Positions 51,746 to 60,307 are shown, numbered from the stretch's first letter. The stretch: DNA of 64,000 nucleotides from Parvimonas micra (GCF_021300775.1 NZ_JAJTJP010000001.1:62001-126000); one strand, 5' to 3'. Program-made: numbers and translations. Notes: a model not told the origin generated them from the sequence alone.

Positions 51746-52207
51746 ATGAATTATACAGTTTTTGATTCACCAGTTGGAAAAATTAAAATAATGGAAGAAA
51801 ATAATAGAGTTGTCGAAATAAGATTTGTAAAGGATGAGAAAAACTATAATCCTAAAACAGAAGTTTTAAAACTTGTAAAAAAAGAATTGGAAGAATACTT
51901 TACTGGAAAAAGAAAAGTATTTACATTTCCAATTAAGTTAGATGGAAGAGAGTTTTCGCTAAAAGTTTATAAGGCTTTAATGGAAATACCTTATGGAGAA
52001 ACTTGTAGCTATAAAGATATTGCTATAAAAATTGGTAATGAAAATTCACAAAGGGCAGTAGGTGGAGCAAATAATAAAAATAAATTACCGATTGTAATTC
52101 CATGCCATAGAGTAATAGGTAGTAATGGAAAGCTTGTTGGTTATGCTGAAGGATTAGAAATAAAACAAAAACTTTTGGAATTGGAAAGAAAAAATAAAAA
52201 TAATTAG
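51746..52207 (+). CDS. ogt: Methylated-DNA-protein-cysteine methyltransferase
   Basis: Ogt repairs O6-alkylguanine by moving the alkyl group to its own cysteine. The 153-residue protein has the active-site motif VIPCHRVIGSNGKLVGYAEG. The Arg finger helix is in SQRAVGGANNKN, and the N-terminal part is shortened, as in Ogt/YbaZ-like proteins. It follows the acyltransferase by 8 bases with an AGGAGA site. No ada-type regulator is fused. The A-rich tract downstream belongs to the next promoter. Confidence 0.94.
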   Translation: MNYTVFDSPVGKIKIMEENNRVVEIRFVKDEKNYNPKTEVLKLVKKELEEYFTGKRKVFTFPIKLDGREFSLKVYKALMEIPYGETCSYKDIAIKIGNENSQRAVGGANNKNKLPIVIPCHRVIGSNGKLVGYAEGLEIKQKLLELERKNKNN

Positions 52208-52295
52208 AAATTATAAGAATTTTTGTAAAAAATTCAAAAAAAAGTAAAAAAGTGTAAAAAAAGTGAAAAAAATTAAAAAAAATCACAATAAAGTG

Positions 52296-52324
52296 TTGAC
52301 AAAGTAAATTTTATGGGGTATAAT
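52296..52324 (+). promoter_or_regulatory. rRNA-type strong promoter of the long RNA
   Basis: TTGACA, a 17-base spacer and TATAAT, both perfect, preceded by several A-tracts from about 52230 to 52290 that resemble an UP element. It is the strongest-looking promoter in the window. Confidence 0.9.
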
Positions 52325-52330
52325 ATATAC

Positions 52331-53090
52331 AACAAACAAGATAACGCGTTAAATAGTTTGATGACTGGAGGTAAGACCAATGAAAATTTTAAAAACAATT
52401 TCATCTGAGTTGCAGTATCATTGGTTTTTAGAAAAAACTTACGATGCCAGCAACTTGAATAGCAGATAATATATTTTGTGAATTAAGAGGTTGATAATAG
52501 TATAATTAAATATTAAAAACTAATCATAAAAATTTAGAATGTAAGTTGTATGATTAAGATTATATAAATTATATATAAGATAATTGAGATATTAAGAAAT
52601 CTATAAAGTTATATCTAGAATTTTTGGAATATTATAATATTATAACAGTATGAACTAGATAGTTGAGACGAAGGTTAAGAAACTTGAGTACGTATGAGTT
52701 AAATATTATGAGATGAAATTAATAGGTTTTTAAATCAGATTATTGATATTAAGAAATTTGAGTATTTAAAGGAGTAAAATTTTGTATAAAAAAAGATTAG
52801 TTAGAATAAATTATACTTAAGATACAATGTGAAGTAATATAAAGACACAAAAGATATTACAAGCAGTTGTGGTTGTAGATTTATCATAAGATTGTATGAA
52901 TATAGTATTAAAAGAAAAAGAAGGTTGTTGATATAAATATTTATCGGTGATTAGCTAGTTTATGCTAAAGTATTATTTTGATGGGTTTACAAAAACAAAA
53001 TTGAAGTTCAAGTGTAAAGAAATTTGGATTTCGCTGAAATAACAATTAAATATTTTAAATATAAAAAGTGCATCTAAAAGATGCACTTTT
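52331..53090 (+). ncRNA. Candidate long structured non-coding RNA
   Basis: A transcript of about 760 bases from the promoter at 52296-52324 to the terminator at 53064-53090 contains no reading frame of 60 codons on either strand; stop codons are dense in every frame. The 5' domain folds into a long arm: CTGG...CCAG outside, GTAAG-CTTAC, then AAGACCAATGA with TCATTGGTTTT (about 52366-52451). Internal repeats occur: GATATTAAGAAAT at 52588 and 52745, and TTAAGAAAyTTGAGTA at 52675 and 52749. A 29-codon frame (52380-52469) with GGAGG is possible, but its start codon is inside the stem. I cannot match it to RNase P, tmRNA, 6S or SRP RNA. Confidence 0.6.
53064..53090. terminator. Bidirectional terminator of the long RNA and the ANT-like gene
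   Basis: AAAAGTGCATC and GATGCACTTTT form a perfect 11-bp stem with a 5-base loop. T-tracts are short on the plus side (four) and longer on the minus side (five). Confidence 0.85.
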
Positions 53091-53107
53091 GTATTGTGAA
53101 AGTTTTA

Positions 53108-53938
53108 TTATCTGCTATTTGCTTTTTGTTTTAATTCTCTTAAATATGTTACTGTATCTCTATCTAATTCTTTTGCATATTCAAATCTTAAATTAATTGC
53201 TATTTGTAAAGATAATTTTCTAAATAATCCACAAATATTAAATAGGGCTATCCAAAGAGATTCTAATTCCAATTTTGAATAACATTGTAAATATTTTTCA
53301 AAAATTTCAGTATCAACATAGTTAAATACTAATTTATTATCTTTTCCTAACTCTAATAGGTATTTATTTTCAGATAAAACATAGTGTTTTAAATGTTCAT
53401 CTAAAAGTTCTAAAACTTTTCTATATTCTTCAGATATATTTAAGAATTCTTTAGTATATAGTTTGTTTCCAAATTTTAAGATATACCAGAAGAAGTTACA
53501 AGTATTTACTAAGAATTCATCTTCAGTAAGTTTATGAACTTTTCTTTCAATATAAACTCCACCTTTTTTTTCTTCTTCTTTATTAAGTACACAAATGTAT
53601 TTTTCTTGAAGTTCTTCTAAAACTTCAATAGATTTTTTTGAAACAATTCTAAAAATACCTTGTGTAAAATTTTCGTAAATTATTCTATATTCTATTATGT
53701 TTTCATTTTCAGTATTTTCATACATAGTTAGTATATCGCCAAAATGTTCAATAAATTCAAAAGAAGTATCATCAAAAGATAAATCTTTTACTAAATATAG
53801 AACATTAAAAAAGTTAACATCACTGGACATGCTTTGAGTTTCAAGTTGTTCGATATACAGTTTTTCAACTCTATCATCATCCATTGCAATTTTTTTAGCT
53901 ATTTCTTTAAGTTCATTGAAAGTTAAAATATTATTCAT
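53108..53938 (-). CDS. ANT(6)-like aminoglycoside adenylyltransferase homologue with degenerate active site
   Basis: The 276-residue protein resembles streptomycin 6-adenylyltransferases in its middle and end: FEFIEHFGDILTMYENTENE and the final helix block LFRKLSLQIAINLRFEYAKE then LDRDTVTYLRELKQ. The N-terminal nucleotidyltransferase signature GSR...DxDxxF is not present; the corresponding place reads QLETQSMSSDVNFFNVLYLV. It therefore probably cannot adenylylate and should not be read as a resistance gene. A binding or regulatory role is possible. It lies 12 bases downstream of a YitT gene with the site AGGAGGG and shares its transcript. Confidence 0.78.
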   Translation of the reverse strand: MNNILTFNELKEIAKKIAMDDDRVEKLYIEQLETQSMSSDVNFFNVLYLVKDLSFDDTSFEFIEHFGDILTMYENTENENIIEYRIIYENFTQGIFRIVSKKSIEVLEELQEKYICVLNKEEEKKGGVYIERKVHKLTEDEFLVNTCNFFWYILKFGNKLYTKEFLNISEEYRKVLELLDEHLKHYVLSENKYLLELGKDNKLVFNYVDTEIFEKYLQCYSKLELESLWIALFNICGLFRKLSLQIAINLRFEYAKELDRDTVTYLRELKQKANSR

Positions 53939-53950
53939 AACAAACCCCTC

Positions 53951-54817
53951 CTAAATTTCTTGTACCTTAAAGCCACGACCTTTAACTTCATAAGCCTCAG
54001 ATATGATTAAAAATGCCGCTGGATCAACTTCATCCAGTATTCTCTTTATGTTTACTACTTCTCTTGTTCTTACAATACAGAATATAACATTTTGTGCTTT
54101 ATGTGTATAAGCTCCTTCTCCATGAAGAAGAGTGACACCTCTATTAAGATCAGATAAAATTCTATCAGTAACTTCTCTTTGATTTGAAGTTACAATCATA
54201 ATTTTCTTCGTATCTCCAAATCCCATTTGGATTTTATCTAGCATTCTGTATGCGACATACATTGAAACGATTGTTAAAAGTCCTCTTTCAAGACTAAAAA
54301 TATAAGAAGCAACTCCAATTATCATTGCGTTTATCATCATAAGAGATGAACCGATATTCATATTTAATTTGGTTTTAAATATAGTTGCTATTATATCAAG
54401 TCCTCCTTGACAAGCTCCATGTCTAAATAGAACACCCATTCCAACTCCATTTATAAAACCACCAAAAATAGCAAATAGCATATTATTATCAAGTTTAAAA
54501 TCAATTGGAATTTTACGCATTGCTATCAAGATGAATGAATAGATAAATGTTGATAAAAATGCATAAGTCATGAATTTCTTATTCAAGAAAAATGCTCCAA
54601 TTAGCATCATAGGTAAATTTAATACAAATACTGAAACTCCTGTTGGAATACCAGATAAATATTCAATCATAAGTCCAATACCTCCAAGACCACCTGATAA
54701 TAGTCCTGCTGGTACTAAAAATTTAACTACTGCAAATGAGCATATTAAATCACCAAGTATTATATAAAATAATGTTCTAAAAAAATAACTTTTATCCCCA
54801 AAAAAAGATTCTAACAT
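53951..54817 (-). CDS. YitT family membrane protein
   Basis: The protein has about 288 residues. Five to six spans make up the DUF161-type part (residues 10-190: GLLSGGLGGIGLMIEYLSG, VGMGVLFRHGACQGGLDIIA). A soluble DUF2179 domain (about 210-288) follows with MGFGDTKKIMIVTSNQREV and a GEGAYTHKAQNVIFCIVRT block. The substrate is not known for the family. I chose ATG 54817; a TTG at 54835 would read through the GAGG site. The minus-strand operon continues with the ANT(6)-like gene. Confidence 0.93.
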   Translation of the reverse strand: MLESFFGDKSYFFRTLFYIILGDLICSFAVVKFLVPAGLLSGGLGGIGLMIEYLSGIPTGVSVFVLNLPMMLIGAFFLNKKFMTYAFLSTFIYSFILIAMRKIPIDFKLDNNMLFAIFGGFINGVGMGVLFRHGACQGGLDIIATIFKTKLNMNIGSSLMMINAMIIGVASYIFSLERGLLTIVSMYVAYRMLDKIQMGFGDTKKIMIVTSNQREVTDRILSDLNRGVTLLHGEGAYTHKAQNVIFCIVRTREVVNIKRILDEVDPAAFLIISEAYEVKGRGFKVQEI

Positions 54818-54856
54818 AAACACCAACCTCTTCAATTTTATTTAACAATATATAAT

Positions 54857-54903
54857 CAGTATAATTATATCATAATTTTTATTTATATGATATAATTATA
54901 CTG
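54857..54903. repeat. Perfect 18-bp inverted repeat in a divergent intergenic region
   Basis: CAGTATAATTATATCATA (54857-54874) and its exact complement at 54886-54903 surround an 11-base AT loop. Each arm contains a TATAAT in its outward reading, so it may hold mirrored -10 elements for yitT and the phosphodiesterase gene, or be an operator. No T-run follows. Confidence 0.85.
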
Positions 54904-54967
54904 TTATTATCGTATTTTTCTTTAAAAAAATTCGATTTTTTTAATAAAAATTCAAGGAGTCGTATTA

Positions 54968-55864
54968 ATGAGGTTATTTTTATTCGTTTTAATTGTAGTA
55001 ATTTATGTTTTATTCCAATTTTCATGTTTTAAAAAAGAGAAAAAAGCAAGAAAGATTTATAGGAATGGAGATTTTCCATTAGTTTTTGCACATAGAGGAT
55101 CAAGTCATTTATATCCAGAAAACACAGAGTTAGCTTTTATAAAGTCTTTTGAAATGGGTGTTGATGCTTTTGAAACTGATATCAGACTAACTAAAGACGG
55201 AAAAATCATCACTCAACATAATGAAGATATCGATGAAACTACTAATGGAACAGGGAAAGTTATTGATTATACTTTTGATGAAATTAAAGAATTTAATTTT
55301 GGATACAGATTTAAAGACTTAAATGGTAATTTACCATATGCAGATAATAGAGTAAGTGGTTTATATCCAATGGAAGTTTCTTCACTTTTTGAAAAATTTG
55401 GAGATTCTGTTATATATAGTATTGATGTTAAAGATAATGGAGAAAATGGTTTAAAGTCAGCTGAACTTTTATATAATTGTGTAAAAGAATATAGATTAGA
55501 AAAAAATGTTATTTTTTCAAGTTTTAATGAGGATAATCTGAAGTTTTTAAGAAAGATAAGTAAGGGTGAAATAATTATTTCTGGCTCATTGAAAAAAACT
55601 ACAGAAGTTGTATTATCTTCATATTTAGGATTTGATAGTTTTAAAAAATATAATACTAATGCAATGATGATTCCAAGATTTGAAAAATTACCATTAGATA
55701 CAAAATATTTAATTTACAAATTCCATAAACATAATATGGCAGTTTGTTATTGGACTATAAATACGGAAAAAGAAATGAAAAAACTAATTGGTAAAAAGGT
55801 AGATGGAATAATAACTGATAGGGTTGATTTGCTTTTAAAGTTAAAAAAAGAATTGAATAAATAG
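54968..55864 (+). CDS. Glycerophosphodiester phosphodiesterase
   Basis: The enzyme releases glycerol-3-phosphate from glycerophosphodiesters. The 298-residue protein has an N-terminal membrane anchor (residues 3-20) and then the GDPD barrel: FAHRGSSHLYPENTELAF (catalytic His and Glu), FETDIRLTKDGKIITQHNED (metal residues and second His), and IYSIDVKDN. The C-terminus includes VCYWTINTEKEMKKL and VDGIITDRVDLL. It probably works outside the membrane on lipid-derived diesters. AAGGAGTC precedes the ATG. A T-box operon follows. Confidence 0.93.
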   Translation: MRLFLFVLIVVIYVLFQFSCFKKEKKARKIYRNGDFPLVFAHRGSSHLYPENTELAFIKSFEMGVDAFETDIRLTKDGKIITQHNEDIDETTNGTGKVIDYTFDEIKEFNFGYRFKDLNGNLPYADNRVSGLYPMEVSSLFEKFGDSVIYSIDVKDNGENGLKSAELLYNCVKEYRLEKNVIFSSFNEDNLKFLRKISKGEIIISGSLKKTTEVVLSSYLGFDSFKKYNTNAMMIPRFEKLPLDTKYLIYKFHKHNMAVCYWTINTEKEMKKLIGKKVDGIITDRVDLLLKLKKELNK

Positions 55865-55887
55865 ATTAGGTTTTTAAGGGTAAATTA

Positions 55888-55916
55888 TTGACTTTTTCTT
55901 AATAATTTAGTATCCT
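55888..55916 (+). promoter_or_regulatory. Promoter of the cysS T-box leader
   Basis: TTGACT, a 17-base spacer and TATCCT; the start is expected near 55923. Confidence 0.65.
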
Positions 55917-55922
55917 ATTATA

Positions 55923-56114
55923 AATGAATATTTACGTTGAAAAGGAAAAGAAACAACGAATTTTAGAGAGATGTTGTGTGGTGAAAAACATCAATGTTGA
56001 AGGTGCGTCCTTGGAGTATTGTTTGCTACTTTATAGCAATTTAAGTGGAGTTTTCAATTAGAGTGGAACCGCGGAATTTTTTCGTCTCTTGTTTTTTTTT
56101 CAAGAGGCGTTTTG
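55923..56114 (+). ncRNA. T-box leader (Cys) of cysS
   Basis: T-boxes sense uncharged tRNA and control readthrough. Stem I carries AGAGAGATGTTGTGTGGTG, the usual distal part. The specifier lies in GAAGGTGCGTCCTTGGAG, where TGC is the cysteine codon. The T-box proper is AGAGTGGAACCGCGG (56060-56074), whose GGAAC bulge region would bind the tRNA NCCA end. The competing terminator is CGTCTCTTG/CAAGAGGCG with T-runs (56083-56114). It lies directly before cysS, in agreement with the specifier. Confidence 0.95.
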
Positions 56115-56156
56115 TTTTATATAAAAATAAAATATTTCAAAATAGAGAGGTGTATT

Positions 56157-57542
56157 ATGAAGATTTATAACACATTAACAAGAAAGAAAGAAGAATTTAT
56201 ACCTATACAACCGGGTAAGGCATTAATTTATGTTTGTGGACCAACTGTATATAATTATATTCATATTGGTAATTCAAGACCTATGATTGTATATGATACA
56301 TTGAGAAGATATCTTTTATACATAGGATATGATGTAAAATTTGTAAGTAATTTTACTGATATTGATGATAAGATTATAAATAGAGCTAAAGAAGAAAATG
56401 TACCTTTTACAGATATTACTAAAAAATATATTGAAGCATATTTAGAAGATAGTTATGCATTAAATCTTTTTGAAAGTCATACAATTCATCCAAAAGCTAC
56501 TGAATGTATTGATGAGATGATTGAATTTGTAAAGATTTTAGAAGAAAAGGGCATTGCTTACAATGTTGATGGTAATGTTTATTTTGATATTACTAAAGCA
56601 AAAGATTATGGTAAATTATCAAGAAAAAATATTGAGGATTTAAGAGCTGGAGCAAGAATTGATATTTCTGACGAAAAGAAAAATCCTCTTGATTTTGCTC
56701 TTTGGAAAAAAAGAAAAGATGAAACTGAACCTGCTTGGGAAAGTCCATGGGGAATGGGTAGACCAGGTTGGCATTTGGAATGTTCAGTAATGGCTAAAAA
56801 ACTTTTAGGAGAGACAATTGATATTCATGCTGGTGGAGAAGATTTACAATTCCCACACCATGAAAATGAAATTGCTCAATCCGAATGTTGTAATGACAAA
56901 ATTTTTGCTAACTACTGGATGCATAATGGAATGATTAATGTTGATAACGAAAAAATGAGTAAGTCAAAAGGTAATTTCTTTACAGTTAAAGATATTCAAA
57001 AAGAATATGACTTAGAAGTTGTTAGACTTTGGATTTTATCTACTCATTATAGAAATCCATTAAATTTCAGTAGAGAAGTTATGGAACAAACAAAAAATGG
57101 TCTTGAAAGAATGTATAATGGCAAAGAACATTTAGAAAGACTTTTAGAAATTTGTGAAGAAAAAGAAGATGGAGATATTTCTAAATTAGTTGAGCTTAAA
57201 AAAGAATTCTTAGAATCTATGGATGATGACTTAAATACTGCAGATGCAATTTCTAAGATTTATGAGCTTATTCGTTATACTAATTCATTTGATGAAAATA
57301 CTGATTTAAAAGTTGTTAAAGGAGCAGTTAAATTATTGGATGACTTTGCTTCTGTTTTAGGTCTTCTTTACAAAGAAGAAGATGATAATTTGGACGAAAA
57401 AGTTGAAAAATTAATTGAAGAAAGAGAAGAAGCTAGAAAGAATAAAGATTTCAAGAGAGCAGATGAAATTCGTGATATCTTAAAAGAAATGAATATAGAA
57501 TTGAAAGACACTAGAAATGGTGTTATTTGGAAAAGGGTGTAA
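56157..57542 (+). CDS. cysS: Cysteinyl-tRNA synthetase
   Basis: CysRS charges tRNA-Cys. The 461-residue class I enzyme shows the zinc Cys and HIGH-type motif in YVCGPTVYNYIHIGNSRP. Another zinc ligand region is GWHLECSVMAKKLLG with HHENEIAQ, and the KMSKS loop is DNEKMSKSKGN. The C-terminal DALR/anticodon domain ends normally (LKDTRNGVIWKRV). I chose ATG 56157 because AGAGAGGTG is 8 bases upstream. It is controlled by the Cys T-box. No mini-ribonuclease III gene follows; rlmB follows directly. Confidence 0.97.
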   Translation: MKIYNTLTRKKEEFIPIQPGKALIYVCGPTVYNYIHIGNSRPMIVYDTLRRYLLYIGYDVKFVSNFTDIDDKIINRAKEENVPFTDITKKYIEAYLEDSYALNLFESHTIHPKATECIDEMIEFVKILEEKGIAYNVDGNVYFDITKAKDYGKLSRKNIEDLRAGARIDISDEKKNPLDFALWKKRKDETEPAWESPWGMGRPGWHLECSVMAKKLLGETIDIHAGGEDLQFPHHENEIAQSECCNDKIFANYWMHNGMINVDNEKMSKSKGNFFTVKDIQKEYDLEVVRLWILSTHYRNPLNFSREVMEQTKNGLERMYNGKEHLERLLEICEEKEDGDISKLVELKKEFLESMDDDLNTADAISKIYELIRYTNSFDENTDLKVVKGAVKLLDDFASVLGLLYKEEDDNLDEKVEKLIEEREEARKNKDFKRADEIRDILKEMNIELKDTRNGVIWKRV

Positions 57543-57543
57543 T

Positions 57544-58281
57544 ATGAGCGACTATATATTTGGTAGAAATGCTGTTTTAGAGGCTTTAGAAAGTGATAGA
57601 AAAGTAGAAAAAATCTACATTTTAAAAGGTGATTTAAAAGGCTCAATAAATAAAATAATTGGAAAGGCTAAAGCTAATGGTATTTTAATTTCTGAAATTG
57701 ATAAACATAAATTAGAAAATATGGCAGAAGGTGTTGTACATCAAGGTGTTTGTGCTTTGGTTTCTAGTTTTGACTATTCAACAGTTGAGGAAATTATTAA
57801 TAGTGCAAAATTAAAAAATGAAGATTTGTTTTTAGTTATTTTAGATGAAATTGAAGATCCACATAATTTCGGAGCTATCATTCGTACTTGTGAAGCTGTT
57901 GGTGTTCATGGAATAATTGTTTCAAAAAGAAATCAAGCACCAGTAACATCAATTGTTCAAAAGTCTTCAGCTGGAGCAGTAAATCATATTAAAATAGCAA
58001 AAGTTGCTAATATTGCAGATACTATTTTGAAATTACAAAAAGAAAATGTATGGGTTTATGGAGCATGTGGAGAGGCAGAAAAAATTTATACGGATATGGA
58101 TTTTAAAGGGAATATTGCAATAGTAATTGGAAACGAAGGAAAAGGAATAGGTCAACTTATTAGAAAGAGATGCGACTTCTTAACTAAACTTCCAATGAAA
58201 GGTAAAGTTTCAAGTCTTAACGCATCAAATGCCTGTGCTATTTTAGTTTATGAGGCATTAAGACAAAGAGATGAAAACTAA
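57544..58281 (+). CDS. rlmB: 23S rRNA (guanosine-2'-O)-methyltransferase RlmB / TrmH family
   Basis: This SPOUT-family enzyme of about 245 residues methylates a guanosine of 23S rRNA. The substrate-binding N-terminal domain is DYIFGRNAVLEALESDRKVE. The SPOUT motifs are LDEIEDPHNFGAIIRTCEAV (motif 1), VIGNEGKGIGQLIRKRCD (motif 2) and SLNASNACAILVYE (motif 3). It starts one base after the cysS stop with AAAAGGGTG as the site, and it overlaps the next gene by 11 bases. The order cysS-rlmB-rae1 is common in Firmicutes. Confidence 0.95.
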   Translation: MSDYIFGRNAVLEALESDRKVEKIYILKGDLKGSINKIIGKAKANGILISEIDKHKLENMAEGVVHQGVCALVSSFDYSTVEEIINSAKLKNEDLFLVILDEIEDPHNFGAIIRTCEAVGVHGIIVSKRNQAPVTSIVQKSSAGAVNHIKIAKVANIADTILKLQKENVWVYGACGEAEKIYTDMDFKGNIAIVIGNEGKGIGQLIRKRCDFLTKLPMKGKVSSLNASNACAILVYEALRQRDEN

Positions 58282-58792
58282 AAAATTAATAATTATAGAT
58301 GGATACAATATTTTAAATGCTTGGGAAAAATACAAACCATTTTTAAAGTTGAGTTTTGAAAATGCTAGACAAGAGTTGATTTACGATATGGGAGAGTATT
58401 CAAAACTTGTAGGAATAGATTTGCTATTAGTTTTTGATGCTTACAAGATTAATTTTAAAGGAAGCTCTGAGATTATAAAAGGTATAGAGGTTGTATATAC
58501 GAAACAAAATGAAACTGCTGACCAATACATCGAAAAAAAATTAGATGAAATGGGAAGAAAAATCTTAGTTTCAGTAGGAACTGATGATAATCTAATTCAA
58601 AAACTTGTTACGCAAAGAGGTGGAAATGTCTTAACTGCAAAAGAATTATTGTATCGTTACGAGAATTTAAAAAATAAAAGTAACCGTTATGAAATAAAAA
58701 ATAGAATTTCTAACAAAAGCTATTTCAACACACTAGATGAAAAAACATTAAATCAACTAGATGAAATAGAAGAAAAATTATTTGGAAAGTAG
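58271..58792 (+). CDS. rae1: YacP/Rae1-type NYN-domain ribosome-associated endoribonuclease
   Basis: Rae1 is a PIN-like NYN nuclease that cuts mRNA in the ribosomal A site. The 173-residue protein begins with LIIIDGYNILNAWEKYKPFL (catalytic Asp), has LLLVFDAYK, and NETADQYIEKKLDEMG with more acidic residues. SVGTDDNLIQKLVTQRGG provides the last Asp pair. It overlaps rlmB by 11 bases, in the typical Bacillus order. The target mRNAs in this organism are unknown. Confidence 0.92.
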   Translation: MKTKKLIIIDGYNILNAWEKYKPFLKLSFENARQELIYDMGEYSKLVGIDLLLVFDAYKINFKGSSEIIKGIEVVYTKQNETADQYIEKKLDEMGRKILVSVGTDDNLIQKLVTQRGGNVLTAKELLYRYENLKNKSNRYEIKNRISNKSYFNTLDEKTLNQLDEIEEKLFGK

Positions 58793-58800
58793 GGGGAATT

Positions 58801-59229
58801 ATGAGAAAACCTTGGGAAGAATATTTTATGGATTTAGCTAAAATGGTTGCAACTAGAGGTACTTGCGATAGAGCTTATGTTGGTTGTGTTTTAGTTAATA
58901 AAGATAATAGAATTGTTTCAACTGGATATAATGGTTCAATTTCAGGAAATCCTCAATGTGATGAAATAGGTCATACAATGAGAGATGGTCATTGTATCGC
59001 AACAATTCATGCTGAACAAAATGCACTTTTATATTGTGCAAGAGAAGGAATAAAAGTAAAGGGATGCACTTGTTATGTAACTCATTTTCCATGTTTGAAT
59101 TGTACTAAGGCGTTAATTCAAGCTGGAATTTCAAAAATATACTATGATAATAGTTATAGAATGGATGAGTATGCAATTGAGTTGCTCGAGAAAAATAATA
59201 TCGAGTTTATAAAACTGGGAGATAATTAA
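58801..59229 (+). CDS. dCMP deaminase (ComEB-like)
   Basis: The enzyme deaminates dCMP to dUMP for thymidylate synthesis. The 142-residue zinc protein has KMVATRGTCDRAYVGCVLVN, GYNGSISGNPQCDEIGH, and the zinc ligands in TIHAEQNALLY (HAE with catalytic Glu) and FPCLNCTKALIQAG (PCxxC). The second Cys/His group is typical of bacterial dCMP deaminases. It follows rae1 by 8 bases (GGGGGAA site) and ends at a strong bidirectional terminator. Confidence 0.93.
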   Translation: MRKPWEEYFMDLAKMVATRGTCDRAYVGCVLVNKDNRIVSTGYNGSISGNPQCDEIGHTMRDGHCIATIHAEQNALLYCAREGIKVKGCTCYVTHFPCLNCTKALIQAGISKIYYDNSYRMDEYAIELLEKNNIEFIKLGDN

Positions 59230-59257
59230 AAAGGATATGATAATCATATCCTTTTTT
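59228..59257. terminator. Bidirectional terminator between dCMP deaminase and asnA
   Basis: AAAAAGGATATGAT and ATCATATCCTTTTT are complementary with a minimal loop. It serves the plus-strand cysS operon and the minus-strand asnA gene. Confidence 0.93.
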
Positions 59258-60269
59258 ATAGTAAATTTATTTTGTTTTCTTTGCAAATTTTCAACATTTC
59301 ATCTGGCCAAAAACTTGATTGAACTTCTCCAATATGTGCTTTTTGAAGGAAAAACATACAAATTCTAGATTGTCCAATTCCACCACCAATAGTAAATGGT
59401 AATTCATCATTAAGTAACATTTTGTGGTAGTTTAATGTTTTTCTATCTTCGTTACCACTTAATTTTAATTGATTTAATAGTATTTCTTTATTAACTCTAA
59501 TTCCCATTGATGAGAGTTCTAATGATGAATTTAGAATAGGATTCCAGAAAATTAAGTCTCCATTTAAATTCCAGTCATCATAGTCCGGACTTCTTGTATC
59601 ATGTTTATTTCCACTATTTAAAACATTTCCTATTTTTGTTATAAATACTGCTTTTTTTGCTCTTGCTATCTTATGTTCTCTTTCTTTTGGAGTATCGTTA
59701 GGGAACATATCTTCAAGTTCTTGAGTAGATATAAAAAATACTTTTTCTGGTAAAGATTTTTTATAGTTTAAAAATCGTCTAGATAGGTATTCATCAGTTC
59801 TTTTAAATACATTAAAGATTTTCTTAACTATATCTGTCAAAAATTTCTCATTTCTATCTTCGTTCTTTATAACTCTTTCCCAATCCCATTGATCAACATA
59901 GATAGAGTGAATATTATCCAATGTTTCACAAGGTCTTATGGCATTCATATCTGTGTATATTCCTTCTCCAACTGAGATTCCATAATTTTTTAGAGCAATT
60001 CTCTTCCATTTTGCTAGAGATTGAACTATTTCTAGTTGTTCAAAATTTTCTGTTTCACTTAAAGAAAAGCTAACAGGGGATTCAGTTCCACTTAGATTAT
60101 CATTTATTCCAGTGTTCTTTTTAACAAATAAAGGCGCAGAAACTCTTGTTAGATTTAGTTCATTTGCTAAATTTGTTTCAAAAAAATCCTTAATTTCTTT
60201 AATTGCTTTTTGTGTTTCTATTATGTTTAAATCTGAAGAATATCCTTCGGGAATAACAATATTATTCAT
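59256..60269 (-). CDS. asnA: Aspartate-ammonia ligase (asparagine synthetase A)
   Basis: AsnA makes asparagine from aspartate, ammonia and ATP through an aspartyl-adenylate; it is related to class II aspartyl-tRNA synthetases. The 337-residue protein shows SAPLFVKKNTGINDNLSGTE, EIVQSLAKWKRIALKNYG, DMNAIRPCETLDNIHSIYVD and DQWDWERV. The C-terminus has ELPFTIGGGIGQSRICMFFL. ATG 60269 was chosen with AAGGAGTGA; a longer reading would run through the promoter. It is a single gene. Confidence 0.96.
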   Translation of the reverse strand: MNNIVIPEGYSSDLNIIETQKAIKEIKDFFETNLANELNLTRVSAPLFVKKNTGINDNLSGTESPVSFSLSETENFEQLEIVQSLAKWKRIALKNYGISVGEGIYTDMNAIRPCETLDNIHSIYVDQWDWERVIKNEDRNEKFLTDIVKKIFNVFKRTDEYLSRRFLNYKKSLPEKVFFISTQELEDMFPNDTPKEREHKIARAKKAVFITKIGNVLNSGNKHDTRSPDYDDWNLNGDLIFWNPILNSSLELSSMGIRVNKEILLNQLKLSGNEDRKTLNYHKMLLNDELPFTIGGGIGQSRICMFFLQKAHIGEVQSSFWPDEMLKICKENKINLL

Positions 60270-60307
60270 AAGATCACTCCTTAACAATTTACTAAAATAT
60301 AGAATTA

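Noticed and set aside
53108-53938. Streptomycin resistance gene
   Set aside because: The nucleotidyltransferase active-site motif is missing, so only the fold similarity is reported.
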